A stretch of DNA of 21,017 bases from CAYVSY01 sp964454255. Lineage in GTDB: Bacteria > Bacillota_I > Bacilli_A > RF39 > UBA660. Positions within the stretch are counted from its first letter, which is position 1, and every line of letters starts with the position of its first letter. Under the pieces are notes generated by a model. That model ran no database searches and was not told where the DNA came from. It was given only the letters and a program-made list of their open reading frames with translations. The position numbers and the translations under genes were made by a program. Location of the stretch: assembly GCA_964454255.1 (NCBI GenBank), contig CAYVSY010000012.1, positions 1 to 21,017 on the forward strand, in the 5' to 3' direction. Below are positions 7,476 through 16,159 of this stretch, piece after piece.

Positions 7476-8504
7476 ATGAAAAAGAAAAATAATAATTTTT
7501 TTGACAATTTAATTGATTGGACTGTCAAAAACAAAGATAAGATAATTGGAGGAATAATTGGTTTAGCAATTGGATTAATTATAATGTTTGCAACCGAAGA
7601 TCCTGAAATAGCAAAATTAGAAAACAATCAAGAACCTGTTATTCATTATGAAAATGGAGTTATTACTGCAGATGATTTATATGCTGAAATGAAAAATTAT
7701 TATTCTGTTGGAATATTATTAAACCAAATTGATAATAAAATTTTAACAGAAAGATATCCAAATAGTGATGAATTAAATGCTCAAGTTAATACAACTGTTA
7801 ATTACTGGAAAAACCAAGCTGGTGAACAATGGTCTACATTTTTAAATCAATATGGTTACACAAGTGAAACAGCATTTAAAAATAGTATAGCATTAGATTA
7901 TCGTAGAACATTAGCAATTGATGAATATTTAGCAAAAAATATTAGTGATCAAAAAATTAACAATTATTATGAAGAAAATGTTTACGGAGATATTAACACT
8001 AAACATATATTAGTAAAACCAGATACTACTAGCACAATGACAGAAAATGAAATTAATACCAAAAAATCAGAAGCTTTAGCTATTGCTAATGAAATAATTA
8101 CAAAATTAAACGAAGGTAAAACTTTTGAAGAAGTTAAAACAGAATATACTGATAAAATAACATATGAAGAATTAGGATATCGCGCTTTTAATGCCAATTT
8201 AGAAACAAACTATTTAAATGAAATGAAAAACTTAGAAAATAATTCTTATTCAAAAAAGCCTATTGAAACATCATATGGCTATCACATTATATATAGACTT
8301 GATCAAAAAGAAAAACCAAGTTTAGACTCAGTTAAAGATACAATTAAAAATATATTAGTTACTGAATTAAAAAACAGTGATGAATTATTAACTACTAAAA
8401 CGTTATTTGAAATTAGAGAAAATGATTTTAAAATTATTTTTGATGATTCTGTTTTAAAAACAAAATATGACGAATATAAAACTGCATCCTTAATTAAAAA
8501 ATAA
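7476..8504 (+). CDS. prsA: PrsA-like parvulin foldase, membrane-anchored
   Basis: The 342-aa product fits extracytoplasmic peptidyl-prolyl isomerases of the PrsA/SurA type, which fold secreted proteins after Sec export. A cytoplasmic head (about 1-22) is followed by one hydrophobic helix (IIGGIIGLAIGLIIMFA, about 23-39). Then comes an N-terminal chaperone arm with ITADDLYAEMKNYY and QYGYTSETAFKNSIALDYR. The PpiC parvulin domain (about 173-277) starts INTKHILVK and closes SYGYHIIYRLDQ. A C-terminal helical arm ends the protein. Unlike typical Firmicute PrsA it has no lipobox cysteine, so an uncleaved helix probably anchors it. AGAAAGGA precedes the ATG. It ends two bases before the convergent gene at 8507, with no obvious terminator between them. 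Confidence 0.88.
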   Translation: MKKKNNNFFDNLIDWTVKNKDKIIGGIIGLAIGLIIMFATEDPEIAKLENNQEPVIHYENGVITADDLYAEMKNYYSVGILLNQIDNKILTERYPNSDELNAQVNTTVNYWKNQAGEQWSTFLNQYGYTSETAFKNSIALDYRRTLAIDEYLAKNISDQKINNYYEENVYGDINTKHILVKPDTTSTMTENEINTKKSEALAIANEIITKLNEGKTFEEVKTEYTDKITYEELGYRAFNANLETNYLNEMKNLENNSYSKKPIETSYGYHIIYRLDQKEKPSLDSVKDTIKNILVTELKNSDELLTTKTLFEIRENDFKIIFDDSVLKTKYDEYKTASLIKK

Positions 8505-8506
8505 TA

Positions 8507-9145
8507 TTATTTATTATTAATTAAAGATACAATATTTAATAGTTTATTCTTATAATTTACATTATCTGAATAAACTATTTTTTTTAATTCATTATATATT
8601 TCATTTATATTATCAGTTTTATTTTCAAACAAGTCATAATAAATATAACTTGCTAATTCACTATTTTTTTCTTCAATTAATTTATTAATAAAATTAATTA
8701 AAAATACGGCATCATCATTTTCTTTTCGAGTTAAATTGTTATTATAATTTTTACATTCACTATTTTTAACTAAATTTATTTTAATAGGTTTTAATATTTC
8801 AGCTATTTCTAGCGTTTCATTTTCTTCATCTATAAGTAAACTACTTCTTTTTATAATAAATCCATCTTTATCAAACATAATTCCGATAGTTTGCTTATTA
8901 TTGGTAATTAAAATGCAGTATAAACTTCCTTTATAATTAGAATAATACAATGTTTTATCTTTAATTAATTCTAAAAAATTATTATTAACCATAATATCAT
9001 TATATTTGAAAGCTAAAAAGCATTCATCATTAACACAAATAATAGGAATTTTTTTAATTGATATTATTTTATCATTTTTATACCATTCAAAAAATTCATA
9101 ATATTTATCTTGAAAATTTAAAGTAAGATCATATATGTAATTCAT
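8507..9145 (-). CDS. DUF3603-like hypothetical protein
   Basis: The product is a 212-aa soluble protein with no signal peptide or membrane segment. It begins MNYIYDLTLNFQDKYYEFFEW with IISIKKIPI, which resembles the start of DUF3603 proteins of Bacilli. The remainder is a beta-rich middle part (LYYSNYKGSLYCILITNNKQTIGIMFD, then EILKPIKINLV) and a helical C-terminus. The family has no established function. Its start overlaps the 3' end of the upstream small membrane protein by 17 bp, suggesting coupled translation, and GGAG precedes the ATG. Family assignment is from memory of the N-terminal pattern and is moderately sure. Confidence 0.7.
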   Translation of the reverse strand: MNYIYDLTLNFQDKYYEFFEWYKNDKIISIKKIPIICVNDECFLAFKYNDIMVNNNFLELIKDKTLYYSNYKGSLYCILITNNKQTIGIMFDKDGFIIKRSSLLIDEENETLEIAEILKPIKINLVKNSECKNYNNNLTRKENDDAVFLINFINKLIEEKNSELASYIYYDLFENKTDNINEIYNELKKIVYSDNVNYKNKLLNIVSLINNK

Positions 9146-9350
9146 AAATTTTTTCTCCTTTTATTAAGAAAGTCAAAATAATTATCATTAAACCAATCAC
9201 ACTATAATAACATTCTATTCTTTTAATAATAAAATTGACATAATCAATAAAATTATACCCAACATTCATTAAATTCATATAAAGAATAATATAAGTCCAT
9301 CCAATAACCATTAATCCAAACCCTAATAAAAAGAAAAAAATACGAGTCAT
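9129..9350 (-). CDS. Small two-helix membrane protein, unknown function
   Basis: The 73-aa product has two hydrophobic segments (about 4-26, IFFFLLGFGLMVIGWTYIIL, and about 46-65, YYSVIGLMIIILTFLI). They are joined by a short loop containing VGYNFIDYVNFIIKR. The ATG at 9350 has AGGTGA at good spacing. Its 3' end overlaps the DUF3603-like gene, so the two are an operon and the membrane protein may work with or localise that partner. No named family is recognised with confidence. Confidence 0.75.
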   Translation of the reverse strand: MTRIFFFLLGFGLMVIGWTYIILYMNLMNVGYNFIDYVNFIIKRIECYYSVIGLMIIILTFLIKGEKIYELHI

Positions 9351-9391
9351 ATTATCACCTAATATATTTTATGATAATAACTCATATTTAA

Positions 9392-10459
9392 TTATTCTAA
9401 AAATTTATCTTTATTTATATTTACATCACTAATAGATTCAAATCGTTTTGATATTTTATCAGTCGTTATATGAATATTTTCAACATCTTTATTAACCGTT
9501 TCAATACTTCTAGACAATTTATCCCAACGCTCTTTATATCGTTCAAATTCTAATCCTAATTTATTTAATTCTTCATGAATGATAGAAGCATACTTATCTC
9601 TTTCCATATTTTTTAATAAAATTTGAATAACAGAAAAAGTGGCTATTAATGTTGTTGGAGAGGTTATCCAAACATTTTTTTTATGCGAATATTCAATAAC
9701 ATCATTATGATAAGCATTCAATTCAGCGAATAATGCTTCAGCAGGTAAAAACATAATAGCTTGATTAGATGTTACACCAGAAATAATGTATTTCGAAGCT
9801 ATAGCATCAATATGTTTTTTAACATCTATTTTAAATTGTTTTTCAGCCTCACTTCGTTCCACACTATTTTTGTTTTTATCTACCATTATCTGATAATTTT
9901 CTAATGGAAATTTTGAATCAATCGCAACAACTCCTAAAGGTTCTGGAGCAAATAATACAGCATCAGCAATTGTTGAATTATTAAATTGATATTGCATGCG
10001 ATATACTTTATCATTTTTTTCACCAAAAACAGTTGATAAAATATGTTTCAAATTTATTTCACCAAATATTCCACGACTTTTTTTATCAGTTAAAATACTT
10101 TGTAAAGATACAATATCCATAGACAAACTATCAATTTTCTTTTGTGCTTCATCTATTTTAGATAATCGTTCTAATATATTAGTAAATGTTTTATTAGTTT
10201 TTTCAAAATTTTGATCTATTCTCTCATTTACTTTTTCACTTATTAAACGAAGTTTAGTTTCAATGTTTTCATTTAACATGTTAAAATCATTATTCATATT
10301 TCGACTAATATTTGATTTAAAATCACCCAGCTCCCTAATCGTATTTACTTCCAATTTACCAAGTCGTTCTACTATATTAGATTCATTAATATTTTTAGAA
10401 ATAGAAATTATTATTAAAATTATTATCAATACCAACCCACCAATTATAATATAATCCAT
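9392..10459 (-). CDS. rmuC: RmuC-family DNA recombination protein
   Basis: The 355-aa protein has an N-terminal membrane helix (about 3-21, YIIIGGLVLIIILIIISIS). A long helical, probably coiled-coil region follows (about 25-125). The RmuC domain (about 130-315) shows RGIFGEINLKHILSTVFGE, VVAIDSKFPLENYQ, FLPAEALFAELNAY and VWITSPTTLIATFSVI. A final coiled coil ends the protein. RmuC proteins have a restriction-endonuclease-like core and limit DNA inversion at short repeats in E. coli; the biochemistry is poorly known. GAGGTG precedes the ATG at 10459. It is followed at 42 bp by the small membrane protein gene in the same direction. Confidence 0.92.
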   Translation of the reverse strand: MDYIIIGGLVLIIILIIISISKNINESNIVERLGKLEVNTIRELGDFKSNISRNMNNDFNMLNENIETKLRLISEKVNERIDQNFEKTNKTFTNILERLSKIDEAQKKIDSLSMDIVSLQSILTDKKSRGIFGEINLKHILSTVFGEKNDKVYRMQYQFNNSTIADAVLFAPEPLGVVAIDSKFPLENYQIMVDKNKNSVERSEAEKQFKIDVKKHIDAIASKYIISGVTSNQAIMFLPAEALFAELNAYHNDVIEYSHKKNVWITSPTTLIATFSVIQILLKNMERDKYASIIHEELNKLGLEFERYKERWDKLSRSIETVNKDVENIHITTDKISKRFESISDVNINKDKFLE

Positions 10460-10570
10460 ATTTTCACCTCACAAATTTTATTTTTTTAAATTTTATATTA
10501 TTATATTTACTTAATTAATTTTACTAACCACTTTAATTATATACCGATAATTATTTTTTAGCAAGACTAC

Positions 10571-10605
10571 AAAAAAGGAACAAGATTTTATTTAAACTTA
10601 TTCCT
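10571..10605 (-). terminator. Intrinsic terminator overlapping the rhodanese stop
   Basis: On the minus strand AGGAATAAG pairs with CTTGTTCCT (one U-G pair in RNA) around a 12-base loop and is followed by TTTTTTG. On the plus strand the same position is a C-A mismatch, so it favours minus-strand transcripts. The first arm lies inside the last codons of the gene. Confidence 0.65.
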
Positions 10606-10875
10606 ATATTCTTCGTATCCACCAATTATACTATATATTTTATATCCTAAATTATTTAATTTATATGATAACTTCATACTTTTTTTCCCCATATCACAAT
10701 AAATATAATATGTTTCATAGTAGTTTAAATATTTATTATAATGCATATCAATGTCATTATACATAATATTTTTTGCACCTTTAATATGACCTAGATTATA
10801 ACTATAACTATCTCTAATATCTATTATTTGAGGATTTCTTATATTTAAAAAATCATTAAGTGAAATCTCAAACAA
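10588..10875 (-). CDS. Single-domain rhodanese-like sulfurtransferase
   Basis: The 95-aa product has the single-rhodanese fold: IIDIRDSYSYNLGHIKGAKNI corresponds to the D-x-R / G-H-I-x-G-A-x-N signature. The active-site loop is YCDMGKKS with Cys60, where Lys takes the place of the more common Arg. Such proteins accept and pass on sulfane sulfur in the cytoplasm; the partner is not shown here. TTG at 10875 is the preferred start because AGGGGTGG lies five bases upstream. The longer reading from GTG at 10884 would start inside that ribosome site. The gene lies downstream of the M15 peptidase gene and upstream of rmuC, but its terminator separates it from rmuC. Confidence 0.85.
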   Translation of the reverse strand: MFEISLNDFLNIRNPQIIDIRDSYSYNLGHIKGAKNIMYNDIDMHYNKYLNYYETYYIYCDMGKKSMKLSYKLNNLGYKIYSIIGGYEEYRNKFK

Positions 10876-10931
10876 TATAACCACCCCTAATATAGTATAT
10901 TTAATATTATAATTATAATAAGTTAATATAT

Positions 10932-11477
10932 CTATTTTTTTAAATATTCTTCTAAAGTAAGATTATTATTATATAAAATGATAGCAATATCTCCAACATA
11001 TCTAATATGCCAAGGTTCATAATTATATTTGGTTAATTCTTCTTTATTAAATGGATATCTTAAAACAAATCCATATCGATGCATATTCTGATGAATCCAC
11101 TTTGTCTCAATTAAATCTACCAAATCATGTTCAATATAATTTTGATCATCACGATATATCACAAAATCAATTGATAATCCTGTTTGATGTTCACTTTGTC
11201 CCGGTTTAGCAATATATTTATAAGCATAATTATATCCTTTTTCTATCACTAAATCATTAAATATTTTTTCCTGATATTTGTAATCACGATAGCCGCTCAT
11301 AACATCTATCTCATAATTATATTTTAACGCTTCTTCTTGAAGCTTTTTAAATTGTTCATAGGTTTTTTCTTCCAAATAAATATTATCTTTATATTTACTT
11401 GTAATTTTAACTAGATTTGTTGGCACAAAATGTTCATCAAGAGAATTATCCCTATTAACTAACACTTTATAATCCAT
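10932..11477 (-). CDS. M15 (VanY-type) D,D/L,D-carboxypeptidase
   Basis: The 181-aa product is a zinc peptidase of family M15B. It has MSGYRDYKYQEKIF, the zinc-binding motif SEHQTGLSIDF (His97, Asp104) and the third ligand region EPWHIRYVG (Glu154 catalytic, His157 zinc). The family trims terminal residues from peptidoglycan stem peptides. No signal peptide or membrane helix is present, whereas most VanY/LdcB proteins are exported. A cytoplasmic role in muropeptide recycling is one possibility. ATG at 11477 is chosen; the open frame from a TTG at 11489 (MGED) would start at the ribosome site. It lies 105 bp downstream of pcrA. Confidence 0.88.
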   Translation of the reverse strand: MDYKVLVNRDNSLDEHFVPTNLVKITSKYKDNIYLEEKTYEQFKKLQEEALKYNYEIDVMSGYRDYKYQEKIFNDLVIEKGYNYAYKYIAKPGQSEHQTGLSIDFVIYRDDQNYIEHDLVDLIETKWIHQNMHRYGFVLRYPFNKEELTKYNYEPWHIRYVGDIAIILYNNNLTLEEYLKK

Positions 11478-11581
11478 GTCTTCACCCAATATATTATATG
11501 TTATAAAATTAAAATAGTTTCTTTTTCATAATTTATTTTCTATTATCTTAATTAAATAACAAAAAGTTTAAAGAATAATTT

Positions 11582-13669
11582 TTAAACTTTTGTAATACTC
11601 TTATGATTTTTCATTAATTTTTTAATACCAAATGGATGTGGAAAAGAAACCGTAATTATCGATTTATCAACATTAATAATAATGCCTTCGCCATATTCTG
11701 TATGCTTAATTCTATCACCACTTTGAAAACTAACATCACCAATATTATACATATTACTTTTTATTATTTTATTAACCATGTTAACAATTGATACTTTTTC
11801 TCGATCTATATATTGTGGATTAATTTCCCCTACAAATCGACTTGGTATATTAGATTTTGTTTGACCATAAAGCATTCTCTTTTTTGCATTTAATAAATAC
11901 AATTTCTTTCTAGCTCTTGTGATAGCCACATAAAATAATCGCCTTTCTTCTTCAATAGCGCTTTTCCCCCCTTCATTAATGGCATTAAAATGAGGAAATA
12001 TTTCTTCTTCTAAACCAGCCACAAATACATTATTAAATTCTAATCCCTTAACAGCATGAACCGTCATCAAAGTTACTTTATTATGATCATCTTCATGTTC
12101 GGAAACATCACTAACTAGAGTGATTTCATTTAAAAAATCATCTAAAGAAATTACTCCATACTTTTCCTCATAACTTTTCGTAATAGATTTAAATTCACTT
12201 AAATTTTCTAATCTAATATCATTTTCTAAAGTTTTTTCCATTTCTAATTCTTTTTTTATACCACTTTTATTTAAAACTAAATCCACCATTTCTGTTAAAC
12301 TTAAATTTTGACTCAATAATTTTATTTCTTCTATTATTGCCTTAAAAGTTAACTCTTTAGATGTAGATATAGCTTCATATAAACTAATATTTTTTTCTTG
12401 AGCAACAGTCACTAAATTTTCAATTGTTTTATCACCAATTCCTCTTTTTGGAACATTTATTATTCTTAATAAACTATTATCATCATTAGAATTATTAACA
12501 AGTCTTAAATAACATAGTAAATCTTTTATTTCTTTTCGATTATAAAAATAAAAACTACCAACAACCCTATAAGGAATACCTTTTTTAAGCATTGCTTCTT
12601 CCAAAACTCTAGATTGAGCATTAGTTCTATATAATATTGCAATATCATCATATAAATTTCCTAAAGAAATTAATTTATTTATTTCATCTCCAATATAATT
12701 AGCTTCGTCAATTTCACTATCAACAGTTTTATATTTTATTTTGTCCCCATCTTCATTATCACACCACAAATTTTTATCTTTCCTTTCCGTATTATTTTTA
12801 ATAACTGAATTAGCGGCATTTAATATTGTCTTAGTAGAACGATAGTTTTGTTCTAATAAAACTGTTTTTGCATTTTTAAAGTCTCGTTCAAAATTTAATA
12901 TATTTTTATAATTAGCATTCCTAAAACTATATATTGATTGGCTTTCATCACCAACCACAAAAATATTATTATATTTTTTTGAAATAAGTTGAACTAATTG
13001 ATATTGGGCATCATTAGTATCTTGATATTCATCAATCAAAATATATTTATATTTTTCTTGAATATTATTTAAAATAAAAGAATTATTTTTAAGTAATTCA
13101 ATTGGAAGTAATAACAAATCATCAAAATCCATGGAATTATTTTTTTTTAATAAAACCATATATTTTTTATAAATAGAAACAATGTTTTTATCATATTCAA
13201 TTGAATCAATTTGATTTAAAGAAAATAAATTGTTTTTATAACTACTTATTTTATTTCTTATTACCTTAACATTATAAAATTCGCTATTCAAACCAAGTTC
13301 TTTTATAATTTTTTTAATAGTTGTTAGGGTATCATCACTATCTAAAATAATAAAATTTTTAGAATAACCTAAATAATTATAAAATTCTTTTAATAATTTT
13401 AATCCAAAAGAATGAAATGTTGAAATTTGAACATCATAGGCACAAGATCCAACTATTTTAATTGTGCGCTCTTTCATTTCCTTAGCAGCTTTATTAGTAA
13501 ATGTAATAGCCAATATATTGTCGGGATTTATATCATTTTCTATTAAATAAGCAATTCTATTAGTAAGCACAGATGTTTTTCCACTACCAGCACCTGCTAA
13601 AACCAACATCGGACCATCAATATGTTTGACCGCTTCAATTTGTGATTTATTTAATTTACTTAAATTCAT
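11582..13669 (-). CDS. pcrA: ATP-dependent DNA helicase PcrA/UvrD
   Basis: The 695-aa superfamily 1A helicase has Q-motif LNKSQIEAV, Walker A LAGAGSGKT (24-32), motif Ia ITFTNKAAKEM, DEAD-like motif II DEYQD, motif III GDESQSIYSFRNA, motif IV LEQNYRST, motif V TVHAVKGLEFNNVFV and motif VI YVAITRARKKLYL. The C-terminal domain (about 640-695) with GDRIKHTEYGEGIII is the PcrA RNA-polymerase-interaction Tudor-like fold. The enzyme unwinds DNA 3' to 5' in repair and in removal of proteins from DNA. ATG at 13669 follows GGAGG. The frame stays open 33 bp upstream without support. The gene is a little shorter than B. subtilis PcrA. It diverges from the ABC importer operon. Confidence 0.96.
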   Translation of the reverse strand: MNLSKLNKSQIEAVKHIDGPMLVLAGAGSGKTSVLTNRIAYLIENDINPDNILAITFTNKAAKEMKERTIKIVGSCAYDVQISTFHSFGLKLLKEFYNYLGYSKNFIILDSDDTLTTIKKIIKELGLNSEFYNVKVIRNKISSYKNNLFSLNQIDSIEYDKNIVSIYKKYMVLLKKNNSMDFDDLLLLPIELLKNNSFILNNIQEKYKYILIDEYQDTNDAQYQLVQLISKKYNNIFVVGDESQSIYSFRNANYKNILNFERDFKNAKTVLLEQNYRSTKTILNAANSVIKNNTERKDKNLWCDNEDGDKIKYKTVDSEIDEANYIGDEINKLISLGNLYDDIAILYRTNAQSRVLEEAMLKKGIPYRVVGSFYFYNRKEIKDLLCYLRLVNNSNDDNSLLRIINVPKRGIGDKTIENLVTVAQEKNISLYEAISTSKELTFKAIIEEIKLLSQNLSLTEMVDLVLNKSGIKKELEMEKTLENDIRLENLSEFKSITKSYEEKYGVISLDDFLNEITLVSDVSEHEDDHNKVTLMTVHAVKGLEFNNVFVAGLEEEIFPHFNAINEGGKSAIEEERRLFYVAITRARKKLYLLNAKKRMLYGQTKSNIPSRFVGEINPQYIDREKVSIVNMVNKIIKSNMYNIGDVSFQSGDRIKHTEYGEGIIINVDKSIITVSFPHPFGIKKLMKNHKSITKV

Positions 13670-13692
13670 AATTACCTCCATGGTTCTAAATA

Positions 13693-13721
13693 AGTTTAAC
13701 ACATAAACATCTGTTTATCAA
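13693..13721 (-). promoter_or_regulatory. Candidate pcrA promoter
   Basis: On the minus strand TTGATA (13721-13716) and TAAACT (13698-13693) are separated by 17 bp, with TG one base before the -10 box. The region lies 25-50 bp upstream of the pcrA start. Confidence 0.5.
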
Positions 13722-13770
13722 GAAATAAAAGTAACAAAACAATCTACATAACATTTTTTTCAAACTAGAA

Positions 13771-13776
13771 TATAAT
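13771..13776 (+). promoter_or_regulatory. Candidate -10 box of the ABC importer operon
   Basis: A perfect TATAAT sits 10 bp before the ribosome site of the binding-protein gene, implying a very short leader. No clear -35 box is seen. There is no room for a TPP or other riboswitch between pcrA and this operon, so the transporter's ligand is not revealed by its regulation. Confidence 0.4.
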
Positions 13777-13798
13777 AAAAGTGTTAAGGGGGATGAAA

Positions 13799-14779
13799 AT
13801 GAAAAAAATCATATATGGAATAATTCTTTCCATATTAGTAATTGGTATCGGTTATTTTGCATTCAAAACAAATAACGAAAAAAACAAACCAAAAATTAAA
13901 GTTGCTGAAGTAGCCCACACTATATTTTATGCACCTCAATACGTTGCAATAAACAATGGATATTTTGAAGAAGAAGGATTAAATATAGAATTAGTTTTAA
14001 CGCCTGGAGCTGATAAAGTAATGGCTGCCGTTTTATCTAACGATGTTCAAATCGGTTTTTCTGGTAGTGAAGCAACCATTTACGTATATCAAAAAGGTGA
14101 AACAGATTTTGTCAAAACATTTGCAGGATTAACTAAAAGAGATGGGACATTTTTAGTATCAAGAGAAAAATATGAAAATTTTAAATTAGAAGATATAAAA
14201 GGAAAATATGTTATAGGTGGAAGAATCGGCGGAATGCCTGAAATGACTTTTGAATGGGCGTTAAGGCAAAACAATATTGATCCTAAAAAAGATTTGACTA
14301 TTGACACATCAATTACCTTTGCTGCCATGGAAGGTGCTTTTATAAGTGGAATAGGAGATTTTGTAACTTTGTTTGAACCAAATGCTTTAAATGTAGAAAA
14401 AGAAGGGTTGGGTCATGTCGTAACATATATTGGTGCCTTAGGTGGAGAAGTTCCATATACAGCTTATAACGCTAGAAAAAGTTATATTGAAAATAATCCA
14501 AAAATAATTAATAGTTTTACAAAAGCTATTAATAGAGGATTAGAATTTGTTAAAAATAATAATGCCAATGTTATTGCCGAAAAAATATTAAGTTTTTTCC
14601 CAGATATTTCACTAAATGATCTAACAAAAATAGTTGATAGATACAAAGAAGGAGATGCATGGAAAAGTAACACAATTATAACTGAAAAAGAATGGGATCA
14701 TATTCAAGAGATAATGATTGCTTCTGGCGAATTAACTGAAAAAGCACCTTATAATGAATTAATATATCAAAATGAATGA
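13799..14779 (+). CDS. NMT1/SsuA-type ABC importer substrate-binding protein
   Basis: The 326-aa protein captures a ligand outside the membrane and delivers it to the permease. It has one N-terminal hydrophobic helix (about 4-21, IIYGIILSILVIGIGYFAF). The NMT1/ThiY/SsuA fold follows: VAHTIFYAPQYVAINNGYFEEEG, GADKVMAAVLSNDVQIGFSGSEA, KYVIGGRIGGMPEMTFEWAL and the C-terminal helices with NPKIINSFTKAI. Family members bind thiamine pyrimidine precursors, sulfonates, nitrate or taurine. The THI5 cysteine-rich motif is absent, so the ligand is open. There is no lipobox Cys, so it is probably tethered by the uncleaved helix. ATG at 13799 has AAGGGGG six bases upstream; the GTG at 13781 and ATG at 13793 are too close to or within that site. 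Its stop overlaps the ATPase start by 8 bp. Confidence 0.9.
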   Translation: MKKIIYGIILSILVIGIGYFAFKTNNEKNKPKIKVAEVAHTIFYAPQYVAINNGYFEEEGLNIELVLTPGADKVMAAVLSNDVQIGFSGSEATIYVYQKGETDFVKTFAGLTKRDGTFLVSREKYENFKLEDIKGKYVIGGRIGGMPEMTFEWALRQNNIDPKKDLTIDTSITFAAMEGAFISGIGDFVTLFEPNALNVEKEGLGHVVTYIGALGGEVPYTAYNARKSYIENNPKIINSFTKAINRGLEFVKNNNANVIAEKILSFFPDISLNDLTKIVDRYKEGDAWKSNTIITEKEWDHIQEIMIASGELTEKAPYNELIYQNE

Positions 14780-15518
14780 TATATTAGTAATAAACAATTT
14801 ATCTAAAACTTATCTCACACCCCAAGGTGAAATTCATGCTTTAGATAACATTTCTTTAAATATTAAGGAAGGCGAAATAATAGCAATCGTAGGCCCGTCT
14901 GGCTGTGGTAAATCAACACTATTATCAATTCTGTGTGGATTAGAAAACAAAAATAAAGGAACTTACATATTTCCAAATAAAGATAAAATTAAAATAGGAT
15001 ATATGTTACAACAAGATACCCTATTTCCATGGCTAAATATTATTGATAATTGTATGATTGGATTAAAAATAGAAAATAAAAAAAGTAAAAAAGATAATGT
15101 TTTAAAACTACTAAAAAATTATGGATTGAGCGAATTTATTAATAATTATCCTAAAAATTTATCTGGTGGAATGAGACAACGAGTAGCACTAATCAGAACA
15201 CTTGCTATTAATCCGGATATATTGTTAATGGATGAACCTTTTTCGGCACTCGATTATCAAACAAGACTGGCTGTTTCTGATGATGTTTATAAAATAATAA
15301 AAAAAGAAAATAAAACAGTTATTATAGTTACCCATGACCTAGCAGAAGCCATAAGTATGGCAGATAGAATAATTATTATGAGTTCTCGACCAGCTAAAGT
15401 AAAAAAAATAATTAATGTTGATTTAACCAATAAAACGACACCCATTAATAATCGAAAATGTCCAGAATTTCCTACATATTATGAATTAATTTGGAAGGAA
15501 TTAGATTATCATGTATAG
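14772..15518 (+). CDS. ABC importer ATPase (SsuB/TauB/ThiZ type)
   Basis: The 248-aa nucleotide-binding subunit has Walker A GPSGCGKST (41-49), Q-loop LQQDTLFPW (79-87), signature LSGGMRQR (130-137), Walker B ILLMDEP (150-156), D-loop SALD and H-loop VTHDLAEA (His188). The Q-loop sequence and the MADRIIIMSSRPAKV segment are typical of the nitrate/sulfonate/taurine/HMP importer ATPases. It overlaps the upstream gene by 8 bp and the downstream permease start by 8 bp. The three genes are therefore one translationally coupled operon whose permease is interrupted. Confidence 0.95.
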   Translation: MNDILVINNLSKTYLTPQGEIHALDNISLNIKEGEIIAIVGPSGCGKSTLLSILCGLENKNKGTYIFPNKDKIKIGYMLQQDTLFPWLNIIDNCMIGLKIENKKSKKDNVLKLLKNYGLSEFINNYPKNLSGGMRQRVALIRTLAINPDILLMDEPFSALDYQTRLAVSDDVYKIIKKENKTVIIVTHDLAEAISMADRIIIMSSRPAKVKKIINVDLTNKTTPINNRKCPEFPTYYELIWKELDYHV

Positions 15519-16140
15519 TCTAGAATACAAAAATTATTTAAAAAAGATAAAAACTAATAAAATTATTATTATCTTTTTTCAAATATTAATATTAGCAGCA
15601 ATTTTAATATGTTGGGAAATACTAGCTAATCAAAAAATAATTAACGAATTTATTTCATCAAAACCATCAAATATTTTTAAAACGATTATTAATCTTCATA
15701 ATAATAATAATTTATATAAACATATATGTATTACTGTATATGAAAGTTCAATTAGCTTTATACTAGGAACTATTATAGGAACCGGTATTGCAATTCTTTT
15801 ATGGCTAAATAAAACAATAGCCAAAATATTTGATCCATATTTAACAATATTAAATAGTTTACCCAAAGTAGCCTTAGGACCTATAATTATAATATGGGCA
15901 GGAGCTGGTATAGAATCAATTATAATTATGGCATTATTGATATCAGTAATTGTCACCATTATTAATGTTTATAACGGATTAATAAATACTGATATAAATA
16001 AAATTAATTTATTAAAATCTTTCAAAGCTAATAAATATCAAATTCTTACCAAAGTTGTTTTACCAAGTAATTATATGACTATTATTAGCTCATTAAAAAT
16101 AAATGTTAGCATGTCTTTAATCGGGATTAATAACATATAG
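15511..16140 (+). pseudogene. ABC importer permease, 5' part, cut by the inserted element
   Basis: The frame encodes the first 200 residues of an SsuC/TauC-type permease and then about nine element-influenced residues (MSLIGINNI) before a stop at 16138-16140. Visible parts are the N-terminal helix IIIIFFQILILAAILICWEIL, ISSKPSNIFKTI, the membrane-domain core IGTGIAILLWL, and IIIWAGAGIESIIIMALLISVIV. The cytoplasmic EAA-like loop reads LLKSFKANKYQILTKVVLPSNYM. The family normally continues with a conserved LIGV-x-x-GEF stretch and two more helices; those are found at 19170-19358. The two parts sit in the same frame and share the 14-bp repeat, so a precise join gives 262 aa, a normal length. 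As read the product lacks its last membrane helices and is probably non-functional. The ATG overlaps the ATPase gene by 8 bp. Confidence 0.92.
16111..16124 (+). repeat. attL core of the inserted element (14-bp direct repeat)
   Basis: ATGTCTTTAATCGG occurs here and again at 19170-19183. Sequence left of it is permease coding sequence; sequence right of it (GATTAATAACATATAG) is element DNA. The repeat codes M-S-L-I-G in the permease frame on both sides. The distance between the copies is 3,059 bp. Confidence 0.88.
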
Positions 16141-16159
16141 AGAAAACTTTATCAACAAT

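Noticed and set aside
13703..13798. Riboswitch upstream of the ABC importer
   Set aside because: The gap to pcrA is too short and contains the pcrA promoter. No TPP-type conserved motifs are visible.
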